Assembly (NCBI GenBank): GCA_045649485.1
Contig: JAZRPZ010000086.1
Location: 1 to 12,426, forward strand
Reading direction: 5' to 3'
DNA from: RUG11247 sp045649485
GTDB taxonomy: Bacteria > Bacillota > Clostridia > Christensenellales > Aristaeellaceae
Length of the DNA stretch: 12,426 nucleotides
The notes under the pieces were generated by a model, which saw only the letters and a program-made list of their open reading frames with translations, was not told the DNA's origin and did no database searches. Positions within the stretch are counted from its first letter, which is position 1; every line of letters begins with the position of its first letter. Below, in pieces: positions 4,777 to 10,984 of this stretch. Position numbers and translations under genes: made by a program.

Positions 4777-6330
4777 TCAGCATTTCACCAGGAACCTTCC
4801 GTTCCTGACTTCTGTCTGACGTCCATCCCTGAGGGCAACAGCGCCGTTTACGACCACGTGCCTGACTCCGTTCGACAGGCTCACCGGCTCAAGATATGTG
4901 GCGGTGGGCGCAATGGTCTCAGGATCGAACACGGTTATGTCCGCAGCATTTCCGATCTTCAGTGTTCCCCTGTCGGTCATTCCCAGCATATCCGCTGCCT
5001 TTGATGTCACGCGGCGCACAGCTTCTTCCAGCGAACAGATGCCATGTTTTCTGCTCAGCCTGAAAAATTCCGTCACAGCGCCGTAGGAACGCGGATGCGG
5101 CTTGTAATTCACCTTATCCGGATCTCCTGAAAGCGCCCAGCCGTCCGAACCGATGCCCACATCCTGCGAAAGGAAATACAGCATATCCTCTTCGCTCATT
5201 ACAAAGAAAATGCAGCCCGCATGACCCTCGGTTCTTACAAGCACCTCGGCGGCAGCTTCGGCATAATCGGTGGTATGCAGATATTCCTCTGCCACATAGC
5301 GAAGTGTTTTTCCGACTATTTCGGGCCAATAGCCTTCATCATCACTAAAAAGGCAGGTCTCCGCGCGCTCGGCATTGAAATAATGGCTGCGTATGCCTTC
5401 AACTATCTCTGCCCTGCGCTCCCCTTTCAGCCTTTCAACGAGTGCTGCACTGCCGCCTTCCTGACTCCACTTCGGGCAGCGTATCGTAAGCCCCGTACAG
5501 GATGCGATATAGGGATACATATCCGCAGTGACATTCACTCCATCCGCGCGGGCATTTTCTATCCGGCGCCATACTTCGGAAGCTCTGCCGTGCACGCGGA
5601 AATTATCCACCTTTATATGAGAAACATGGACATGCACGCCGGAAGCCCTGCCTACATTCAGCAGTTCCTCTATGGCGCCGTCTATCTCAGCGCCCTCGTT
5701 GCGCATGTGGCACGGCACAAATCCATCGTATTCCGCAACCACTTTTCCAAGCTCATTCAATTCATCGGAAGAAGCAAAGAAGCCCGGCGAATATTCCAGT
5801 CCCAGCGACATGCCCCATGCGCCTGCTTCAAGGTCGCGCCTGAGAAGACGCTTCATGGTTTCCAGTTCCTCATCCGTAGGCTTCCTGTCATCATAACCCA
5901 TAACGCCTGCGCGCAATGAGCCATGGCCAACCAAAATAGCCTGATTCACCGCCATTTGGCAGCCTTCTCTTTCGAACTTATCCACGAAGGCTTTGAAAGA
6001 AGGCATATGCCATTCATCATTCTTATCAAGCCTTTCCGGCAGTGCGGGAAAAGGACTGGAACCGCACTGTCCCGTAACTTCAGTGGTTATACCCTGAGAA
6101 AGCTTGGATGCGCAGGAAGAGTCCTTCAGAAACGACGTATCCGAGTGAGCATGGGAATCCATGAATCCCGGCGCAACTACCAGTCCGGATGCGTCTATGA
6201 TTTCTTTCGCATCGCCGTTTATTTCGCCTATTGCGGCTATAATTCCATCCTTGACCGCTATATCGCCCCTGAATGCCTTTGCACCCGAGCCATCCACTAT
6301 AACACCGCCGCGGATAATTATATCAAACAA
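4777..6330 (-). CDS. N-acyl-D-amino-acid deacylase family amidohydrolase
   Basis: A 517-residue metal-dependent amidohydrolase of the D-aminoacylase family, cytoplasmic, expected to cut N-acyl-D-amino acids or related N-acyl compounds into acid and free amine. Landmarks: N-terminal beta sandwich (DIIIRGGVIVDGSG), HAH metal site (H60, H62) in PGFMDSHAHSD, the family Cys C89 in TGQCGSSPF, GLEYSPG (177-183), HMRNE (208-212), SHIK (237-240), catalytic Asp D396 in GSDGWA, and HPRSYG near 412. The C-terminal sandwich ends GTLKIGNAADITVFD. The start is TTG at 6328-6330, with AGGAGGGAA 5 nt upstream and the family N-terminus right after it; a longer frame would begin inside the promoter. It follows an acylase gene on the same strand by 66 nt. 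Dihydroorotase-like or isoaspartyl-dipeptidase roles are less likely given the Cys and HMRNE motifs. Confidence 0.88.
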   Translation of the reverse strand: MFDIIIRGGVIVDGSGAKAFRGDIAVKDGIIAAIGEINGDAKEIIDASGLVVAPGFMDSHAHSDTSFLKDSSCASKLSQGITTEVTGQCGSSPFPALPERLDKNDEWHMPSFKAFVDKFEREGCQMAVNQAILVGHGSLRAGVMGYDDRKPTDEELETMKRLLRRDLEAGAWGMSLGLEYSPGFFASSDELNELGKVVAEYDGFVPCHMRNEGAEIDGAIEELLNVGRASGVHVHVSHIKVDNFRVHGRASEVWRRIENARADGVNVTADMYPYIASCTGLTIRCPKWSQEGGSAALVERLKGERRAEIVEGIRSHYFNAERAETCLFSDDEGYWPEIVGKTLRYVAEEYLHTTDYAEAAAEVLVRTEGHAGCIFFVMSEEDMLYFLSQDVGIGSDGWALSGDPDKVNYKPHPRSYGAVTEFFRLSRKHGICSLEEAVRRVTSKAADMLGMTDRGTLKIGNAADITVFDPETIAPTATYLEPVSLSNGVRHVVVNGAVALRDGRQTEVRNGRFLVKC

Positions 6331-6344
6331 GGAAATTCCCTCCT
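6328..6344 (-). promoter_or_regulatory. Ribosome site and TTG start of the amidohydrolase
   Basis: AGGAGGGAA (6336-6344) lies 5 nt before TTG (6328-6330) on the minus strand. No ATG is available in this frame between the predicted transcription start and the conserved N-terminus. Confidence 0.8.
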
Positions 6345-6347
6345 GCC

Positions 6348-6371
6348 GTATACTTTCGTTATAAAGTATAC
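6348..6371. repeat. 24-bp perfect palindrome at the amidohydrolase promoter (probable operator)
   Basis: GTATACTTT (6348-6356) and its exact complement AAAGTATAC (6363-6371) flank a 6-nt spacer. The right arm covers the -10 hexamer, and the left arm ends just before the ribosome site, so a bound dimer would block initiation. The nine-base arms make chance unlikely. No regulator gene for it is obvious in the window. A hairpin in the mRNA is less likely because the predicted transcript starts inside the repeat. Confidence 0.65.
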
Positions 6372-6393
6372 AGCTTTTTGAGAACAGACACAA
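6365..6393 (-). promoter_or_regulatory. Internal promoter of the amidohydrolase gene
   Basis: On the minus strand TTGTGT (6388-6393), 17 nt, TATACT (6365-6370). The -35 begins 3 nt after the stop codon of the upstream acylase gene. This lets the amidohydrolase be transcribed alone, as well as by read-through from the acylase gene. Confidence 0.7.
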
Positions 6394-6396
6394 CTA

Positions 6397-7356
6397 TTAA
6401 TGACGGTATATCTTTTCGTTCCTGTCGGGCATGTATCTTACGAGTGAATCGCCGTCCGTATCATGCCTGTGCATATCCAGCGCAGATATGCTTCGGTTGC
6501 CATAAGTGGTATAGTAATACACACCGTTTTCTGTATCGCAGCAGGAGGTATATACAGTAATTACCCTCTCCCCGTTTTCAAGACGGTTGAGACCTGCCAC
6601 CTGTCCAACTGTATCCATAACATGAAAAAATCTGCTGATATCGCTGTAAGCATCTTCCGTTGCAGAGGAATTTTTCAGAGCAAACGCTGCCCGCACAAAG
6701 CGCGAACGTGAAGAAAGATCACCCGGAAGACCTATTGCACCCATACCGCGGCTGTATACCCTTATTTCGGTATCGGGAGCAAATCTGTTCTCCTGTCCAT
6801 AGGGCGAAAGTCCCATATAATCCGAAAGATGGAGCATCTGTTCAGGAAAAGAAGGGCTGTTTGTCATTACTCCTATTTCATTTTTGTACACTTCAAGTCC
6901 TGCTGAAGTCTGCTCAACAACTATCGCTCCGCTTGCATCGGCAATCATCCAGTGAAGCTGCGCTGCAGGAAGCTTGCCGTTATAGCTTCTACCCGTTATA
7001 TTTGTATTTTTCAACTTATCCACAGCTTCGCTCATCGAAGCACAACTTCCGAGTATCCATGCAAGGAAGTCATAGTGAGGAATATTCATTTTGTTATCTG
7101 TATCGTCTCCAAAGCACGCATATCCCGGAAAATTCAGCGCGGCAGCAGCCAGGCCGGCTTCGTTCATTCCGTCATATAAAAGCGGATATCCGTTTTCCAC
7201 ATGTGCCATTCCGATAACGGCAAGATGATCGTCTCCTGCCGAACCCAGCCTGAATCGCCTCGGTATAACGACAACTTCTTCCTCATATGAGACTTCAAGA
7301 TCGAGCGTCCTGCCAAAATAAAGCCCTCCCGCATACATTGCAGCGGCAGTACACAT
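6397..7356 (-). CDS. Choloylglycine hydrolase / penicillin V acylase family protein
   Basis: A 319-residue N-terminal-nucleophile hydrolase that cleaves amide bonds of N-acyl compounds such as conjugated bile salts, penicillin V or acyl-homoserine lactones. After Met removal Cys2 is the nucleophile. Family residues are present: R16 and D19 in FGRTLD, N166 in VMTNSP, R219 in GLPGDLSSRSRFVR. At the site after LNFPG, where bile salt hydrolases carry Asn and penicillin V acylases carry Tyr, this protein has Y79, favouring the acylase type. However Y-S-R-G at 201-204 resembles a loop seen in some bile salt hydrolases, so the substrate is uncertain. There is no signal peptide. The ATG at 7356 is chosen over 7362 because it puts Cys second and lies 7 nt from GGGGG. 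The next gene, an N-acyl-D-amino acid deacylase relative, suggests a shared N-acyl-compound pathway. Confidence 0.88.
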   Translation of the reverse strand: MCTAAAMYAGGLYFGRTLDLEVSYEEEVVVIPRRFRLGSAGDDHLAVIGMAHVENGYPLLYDGMNEAGLAAAALNFPGYACFGDDTDNKMNIPHYDFLAWILGSCASMSEAVDKLKNTNITGRSYNGKLPAAQLHWMIADASGAIVVEQTSAGLEVYKNEIGVMTNSPSFPEQMLHLSDYMGLSPYGQENRFAPDTEIRVYSRGMGAIGLPGDLSSRSRFVRAAFALKNSSATEDAYSDISRFFHVMDTVGQVAGLNRLENGERVITVYTSCCDTENGVYYYTTYGNRSISALDMHRHDTDGDSLVRYMPDRNEKIYRH

Positions 7357-7370
7357 ATACATTCCCCCTT
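7354..7370 (-). promoter_or_regulatory. Ribosome site deciding the start of the acylase
   Basis: The minus strand has AAGGGGGAA (7362-7370) followed by two in-frame ATGs. The first (7360-7362) touches the ribosome site; the second (7354-7356) is 7 nt from the G-run and is followed directly by the nucleophile Cys codon. No clear promoter for this gene was found between 7363 and 7468. Confidence 0.7.
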
Positions 7371-7378
7371 TTCATATG

Positions 7379-7405
7379 CCAATATTATGCGCAGTATCCA
7401 ATATT
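7379..7405. repeat. Direct CCAATATT repeats upstream of the araC-type gene (possible operator)
   Basis: CCAATATT occurs at 7379-7386 and 7398-7405, 19 bp apart in the same orientation, each followed after a few bases by a TGCGCA or TTGCA segment. The second copy runs into the -35 of the regulator gene promoter. AraC-family proteins commonly bind such direct repeats next to or over the -35. The repeats also lie between this gene and the divergent acylase gene, so both could be affected. Confidence 0.5.
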
Positions 7406-7408
7406 GTA

Positions 7409-7437
7409 TTGCACGGAACCGCCGAAAATGGTATATT
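7409..7437 (+). promoter_or_regulatory. Promoter of the AraC-family regulator gene
   Basis: -35 TTGCAC (7409-7414), 17 nt, -10 TATATT (7432-7437), 31 nt before the ATG. Five of six bases match the sigma-A consensus in the -10 and four of six in the -35. Confidence 0.65.
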
Positions 7438-7468
7438 AAAGACAGAAATTCAAAGAGGAGGTGAGCGG

Positions 7469-8419
7469 ATGCACGCCGATCTTTTGGAGCGACTTAAAAG
7501 CATCACAGAAGAAGAACAGGCCATTCTCGACGGCCGCACTACCATAGACCGCGATCTGTACATGAAGGGTCAGGGAATCATTATAAACAGCCGCAAGCTG
7601 CTTGCTGCCGGTAAGCTTATAACCGTGCGTCCCCACACCCGCTTCATAGATTTTCCCGAGCACAGGCATGATTATGTCGAAGTTGTATATATGTGTTCCG
7701 GAAAAAGCACTCATATCGTCAATTCAAGAGAAGTCGTGCTGGAACAAGGCGAGCTCCTCTTCCTCAGTCAGAGCGCAACTCACGAAGTGTATAAGACCTG
7801 CAAGGACGATGTTGCCGTAAACTTTATAGTTCTTCCCGATTTTTTCGCCACATCTCTTTCCGTACTTGGCGAGGAAGAAACACCTCTTCGCAGGTTCCTT
7901 GTTGATTGCCTTTGCGGACAGAATACAGGCTCCGGTTTTCTGCATTTCAGGGTCTCAGGTATATTCCCCATTCAGAATCTCATAGAAAACCTTCTGTGGA
8001 TTCTGCTTGAGGAAACTCCCAACCGCCGTATGATGAGCCAGATGACAATGGTACTGCTGCTCATGCAGCTTCTGGGGCATACAGAAGCACTGGTGTCCGA
8101 AGACCAGGACGAGGCGGTCTGGAGGGCTCTCAGATATGCCGAATCCAATTATACGACAGGCAGCCTTACCGAACTTGCTGACGAACTGCACTGCGATCTA
8201 TCGTGGCTCTCCCGCGAGATAAAGCGCCGCACAGGCAAAACGTACACTCAGATCGTCCAGGAAAAGCGGCTTGCTCAGGCAGCATTCCTTCTCAAAAATA
8301 CAGACAGAAATGTTGCCGATATCGCCGTGGCGGTGGGCTACGAAAACATAAGCTATTTCCACCGTATCTTTTTTGCAGCTTATGGCATATCGCCCAAGCA
8401 TTACAGGGACGGAAAATAA
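7469..8419 (+). CDS. AraC-family transcriptional regulator with N-terminal cupin
   Basis: A 316-residue regulator in the usual two-part layout. The N-terminal cupin-like ligand domain carries FPEHRHDYVEVVYMCSGK (62-79), the HxHxxxE pattern typical of sugar-responsive members. The C-terminal ~100 residues hold two helix-turn-helix units: SLTELADELHCDLSWLSREI, then RNVADIAVAVGYENISYFHRIF and the closing GISPKHYR signature. It binds DNA as a dimer at direct repeats, normally activating nearby sugar genes. ATG 7469 is chosen because AGGAGGTGA (7456-7464), an ideal ribosome site, precedes it and it lies after the promoter. The next gene, 139 nt downstream on the same strand, is L-rhamnose isomerase, so it is probably a RhaR/RhaS-like activator responding to rhamnose. 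Control of the divergent acylase gene is an alternative. Confidence 0.88.
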   Translation: MHADLLERLKSITEEEQAILDGRTTIDRDLYMKGQGIIINSRKLLAAGKLITVRPHTRFIDFPEHRHDYVEVVYMCSGKSTHIVNSREVVLEQGELLFLSQSATHEVYKTCKDDVAVNFIVLPDFFATSLSVLGEEETPLRRFLVDCLCGQNTGSGFLHFRVSGIFPIQNLIENLLWILLEETPNRRMMSQMTMVLLLMQLLGHTEALVSEDQDEAVWRALRYAESNYTTGSLTELADELHCDLSWLSREIKRRTGKTYTQIVQEKRLAQAAFLLKNTDRNVADIAVAVGYENISYFHRIFFAAYGISPKHYRDGK

Positions 8420-8459
8420 TCTGCAAGAGAGGACACTTTTTTAGCAAACTGAGGTTATC

Positions 8460-8498
8460 CCAATTTGCATTGACTTGTGTTAAACTTTAGTGTATGGG
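8460..8498 (+). promoter_or_regulatory. Probable regulated promoter of rhaA with AraC-type site
   Basis: CCAATTTGCATTG (8460-8472) resembles the CCAATATTGTATTG element at the regulator's own promoter and overlaps TTGACT (8470-8475), which would be the -35. The -10 at 17 nt is poor (TATGGG, 8493-8498); TTGCAT/TAGTGT two to five bases upstream is another option. A weak -10 is usual for activator-dependent promoters. The leader would be about 55 nt. Confidence 0.4.
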
Positions 8499-8503
8499 AA
8501 TAC

Positions 8504-8534
8504 AAGGCTCGCGCAGCAATGTGTGCGCCGCCTT
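8504..8534 (+). promoter_or_regulatory. Leader hairpin upstream of rhaA
   Basis: AAGGC (8504-8508) pairs with GCCTT (8530-8534), and inside it CGCGCA pairs with TGTGCG with one G-U pair, leaving a 6-nt loop and a small internal bulge. A short TTT and A-run follow, too weak for an efficient terminator. It may stabilise the mRNA 5' end of a highly expressed gene or act in attenuation. Confidence 0.35.
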
Positions 8535-8558
8535 TTAAAAATCAAGGAGGTTTTTCCA

Positions 8559-9809
8559 ATGAGCTACGCAGAAGCAAAAGCCAAGTACGCCGCACTGGGC
8601 GTAGATACCGACGCTGCTATTGCACGTCTTAAGACTGTACCCGTTGCACTGCATTGCTGGCAGGGTGATGACGTTCGCGGTTTCGACACCGATCCCAACA
8701 AGCCCCTGACCGGCGGCATCCAGACCACCGGTAACTATCCCGGACGTGCACGCACTCCCGAAGAGCTGATGGCCGACATCGACAAGGTTATCGCTTTGGT
8801 TCCCGGCCAGGTCAAGATGAACCTGCACGCCTGCTACGCAATCTTCGATGAGGAGAATCCCTGGGTAGACCGCGATAAGCTGGAGCCCAAGCACTTCAAG
8901 AAGTGGGTAGATTTCTGCAAGGAGCGCGGCATGGGCTGCGACTTCAACCCCACCTTCTTCTCCCATCCCATGTGCGATCCTCTGACCCTGTCCTCTCCCA
9001 ACGAGGAGACCCGTAAGTTCTGGGTCGAGCACGGCAAGGCTTCCATCCGCATCTCCCAGTACCTGGCAGATGAGCTGGGCCAGCCCTGCGTTATGAACAT
9101 CTGGACCGGCGACGGTTTCAAGGACATCCCCGCTGACCGCATCGGACCCCGCATGCGCTATAAGCAGTCCTTCGACGAGATCCTCTCCGAGCCCTTCAAC
9201 AAGGATCAGGTTTATCCCTGCGCAGAGTCCAAGGTATTCGGCATCGGCGTTGAGTCCTACACCGTAGGTTCCGCTGAGTGGTGCCTGAAGTACGCCGACT
9301 CCCGTGAGGATTGCATCTCTCTGATGGACAACGGCCACTATCATCCCACCGAGGTCGTTTCCGACAAGATCTCCGCTGTCCTGACCTATGACAAGAAGAT
9401 GGCTCTGCACGTCACCCGTGGCGTACGCTGGGACTCTGACCACGTTCTGCTGTTCGATGACGAGACCCGCGAGCTGTGCAAGGAAATCGTTCGCTGCGAC
9501 GGCCTGGACAAGGTATTCATCGCACTGGACTACTTCGATGCTTCCATCAACCGTGTATCCGCATGGGTAACCGGCTTCCGCAACCTGCAGAAGGCCCTGC
9601 TGTTCGCTCTGCTCGAGCCCGCTGCTGAGCTGAAGAAGCTGCAGGACGAAGGCAACTGGTCCAAGCTGATGGTTATGCTCGAAGAAGAGAAGACCATGCC
9701 CTTCGGCGAGATCTGGAACGAGTACTGCCGTTCCTGCGGCAAGCCCGTTGACGGCGAGTGGTTCGCAGAGATCGAGAAGTACGAAGCTGAGGTTCAGTCC
9801 AAGCGCTAA
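8559..9809 (+). CDS. rhaA: L-rhamnose isomerase
   Basis: A 416-residue enzyme converting L-rhamnose to L-rhamnulose, the first step of rhamnose breakdown, in the cytoplasm as a metal-dependent TIM-barrel tetramer. Length matches the family (about 420). Recognisable segments are ALHCWQGDDVRGFD (30-43), GGIQTTGNYPGRARTPEEL (52-70), MNLHACYAI, CDFNPTFFSHP (127-137), GIGVESYTVGS with metal ligand E232, MDNGHYHPTE (256-265), RWDSDHV (290-296) and ALDYFDAS (322-329). ATG 8559 follows AAGGAGG at 8544-8550. Codons are strongly biased to C/G-ending forms (CTG, AAG, ATC, TCC), much more than in the adjacent regulator, which suggests high expression. The kinase and aldolase genes of the pathway are not adjacent, and a terminator follows, so rhaA is transcribed alone here. 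Confidence 0.97.
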   Translation: MSYAEAKAKYAALGVDTDAAIARLKTVPVALHCWQGDDVRGFDTDPNKPLTGGIQTTGNYPGRARTPEELMADIDKVIALVPGQVKMNLHACYAIFDEENPWVDRDKLEPKHFKKWVDFCKERGMGCDFNPTFFSHPMCDPLTLSSPNEETRKFWVEHGKASIRISQYLADELGQPCVMNIWTGDGFKDIPADRIGPRMRYKQSFDEILSEPFNKDQVYPCAESKVFGIGVESYTVGSAEWCLKYADSREDCISLMDNGHYHPTEVVSDKISAVLTYDKKMALHVTRGVRWDSDHVLLFDDETRELCKEIVRCDGLDKVFIALDYFDASINRVSAWVTGFRNLQKALLFALLEPAAELKKLQDEGNWSKLMVMLEEEKTMPFGEIWNEYCRSCGKPVDGEWFAEIEKYEAEVQSKR

Positions 9810-9829
9810 TCTTTCCGCTTAATACTTTC

Positions 9830-9866
9830 AGAACCCTGTGTCCTTTGGACACAGGGTTCTTTTTTA
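9830..9866 (+). terminator. Rho-independent terminator of rhaA
   Basis: A perfect 14-bp stem, AGAACCCTGTGTCC (9830-9843) with GGACACAGGGTTCT (9847-9860), a 3-nt loop and a T-tract through 9865. The stop codon of the convergent phosphatase gene lies in the T-tract, so the hairpin may also mark the end of that transcript, though the reverse side lacks a T-run. Confidence 0.92.
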
Positions 9867-10844
9867 TTTATCCAGCAGGTTGTATTTTATTTTCTCAAGC
9901 ATTTCCTCGGTTATCCCACAAGACAGCAGATAATTCCGCACTTTGGTATGTATGCTGTCGGTATTATCCCCGTAACTGTCAAGCGCCGCAAGCAGTGATT
10001 TGAAAAGATCGCTGTTTCTGCTTCTGTCTCCCCAGATCGAAAGGGAGGTCAGTTCGTAATCCATCAGCAAATCTTCTTCACTTACGCCAAGTACCGCTTC
10101 AAGCAGCAGCGCAATTGTTCCCGTTCGGTCTGCACCGCCCCAGCAGTGGAAGTAAATCGGATAATTCGCACTGTCGGCAAATACCTCAAATATCGCCTTG
10201 CATACGGCCTTCTGGTCTTCCTCCATGTATTCGGCATATGCTTTTGCCGGGATATGCACAAATGCCACATCCTTACCGATAGGGCTTTCAAAAACCTTTC
10301 CGACCGCCTCACCGCGTACATCCAGATCCGTGCGTATGCGCATAACCTCCCGCATCACGCGCACGCCCTCTTCGGTTATGCTGTGATGGGTGTCCATCTC
10401 GCTGCCGCGGTATATGAGCCCCTGACGGATTCTGCAGCCGCTTTGCGTACTCCACACACCAATATCACGCACATTGCTGAGCCCGTCAACATGCAGCCAT
10501 CTGGGCGCGGCGTCCGCTGTGGCAAAGCTTCGTACTTCTCCCCCGTTTATACGCCAGAAATACATCTGCGCTGCTTTCAGGTTCTCAATGTTCAACGCTT
10601 GTCCGTTTACTTTCCACGCTTCAGATATTGCAAAATCCGGCATTTCCGAAAGTTCGAATGTATATTCGGAGTCATCTCCCGTCCATTCAAAATCCACACC
10701 GGTCGGTACAGTCCCGTCTTCGCCGCGCTTATTCAAATTCGTCCAGTCAATATGCTCGACCTGCATGTTGGCCTTGAATGATCTCTGTTCATCTGTCTGC
10801 AGAGCTATAATTGCGCCTTCACACGGTCTCAAAAGTCGTATCAC
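9864..10844 (-). CDS. Tyrosine-protein phosphatase-like protein (PF13350 type) with N-terminal beta domain
   Basis: A 326-residue protein. Residues 115-326 match the DSP-like/tyrosine phosphatase family: LSNVRDIGVW (122-131), GLIYRGSEMD (142-151), RTDLDVR (171-177), and the CX5R P-loop HCWGGADRTG, in which C234 is the nucleophile and R240 binds phosphate. Residues 1-112 look like a beta-sandwich of the fibronectin/Ig sort (FEWTGDDSEYTFELS, MYFWRINGGEVRSFATAD). No signal peptide is seen, so it is cytoplasmic. It probably removes phosphate from phosphotyrosine or from phosphoinositide- or inositol-type substrates; which is open. The GTG at 10842-10844 is chosen because GGGGTGAG lies 3 nt upstream and the longer frames begin inside the promoter, before the predicted transcription start near 10872. 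The gene is divergent from sbcD and convergent with rhaA. Confidence 0.85.
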   Translation of the reverse strand: MIRLLRPCEGAIIALQTDEQRSFKANMQVEHIDWTNLNKRGEDGTVPTGVDFEWTGDDSEYTFELSEMPDFAISEAWKVNGQALNIENLKAAQMYFWRINGGEVRSFATADAAPRWLHVDGLSNVRDIGVWSTQSGCRIRQGLIYRGSEMDTHHSITEEGVRVMREVMRIRTDLDVRGEAVGKVFESPIGKDVAFVHIPAKAYAEYMEEDQKAVCKAIFEVFADSANYPIYFHCWGGADRTGTIALLLEAVLGVSEEDLLMDYELTSLSIWGDRSRNSDLFKSLLAALDSYGDNTDSIHTKVRNYLLSCGITEEMLEKIKYNLLDK

Positions 10845-10878
10845 ATTCTCACCCCGTAATCGATGATTATCTGTCCAC

Positions 10879-10907
10879 ATGATAGCATAGCGGGATATAC
10901 CTGTCAA
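10879..10907 (-). promoter_or_regulatory. Promoter of the phosphatase gene
   Basis: On the minus strand TTGACA (10902-10907), 17 nt, TATCAT (10879-10884): perfect -35 and five of six in the -10. This places the transcript start near 10872 and rules out the upstream in-frame TTG (10907) and ATG (10880) as starts. Confidence 0.8.
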
Positions 10908-10926
10908 TCAGCGGCTGCTTTCGTAC

Positions 10927-10955
10927 TTTTCAGATTTCCGCTGTTGTGTTACAAT
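10927..10955 (+). promoter_or_regulatory. Promoter of sbcD
   Basis: Extended -10 TGTTACAAT with the -10 hexamer TACAAT at 10950-10955, and a weak -35 TTTTCA (10927-10932) at 17 nt, 29 nt before the ATG. It is back-to-back with the phosphatase promoter. Confidence 0.5.
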
Positions 10956-10984
10956 ATATAAAAATACAGAAAGCGAGTATTCTC

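Noticed and set aside
8535..9443. Minus-strand open frame of 302 codons opposite rhaA
   Set aside because: rhaA is unmistakable along its whole length. The antisense frame is open only because of rhaA's strong codon bias.
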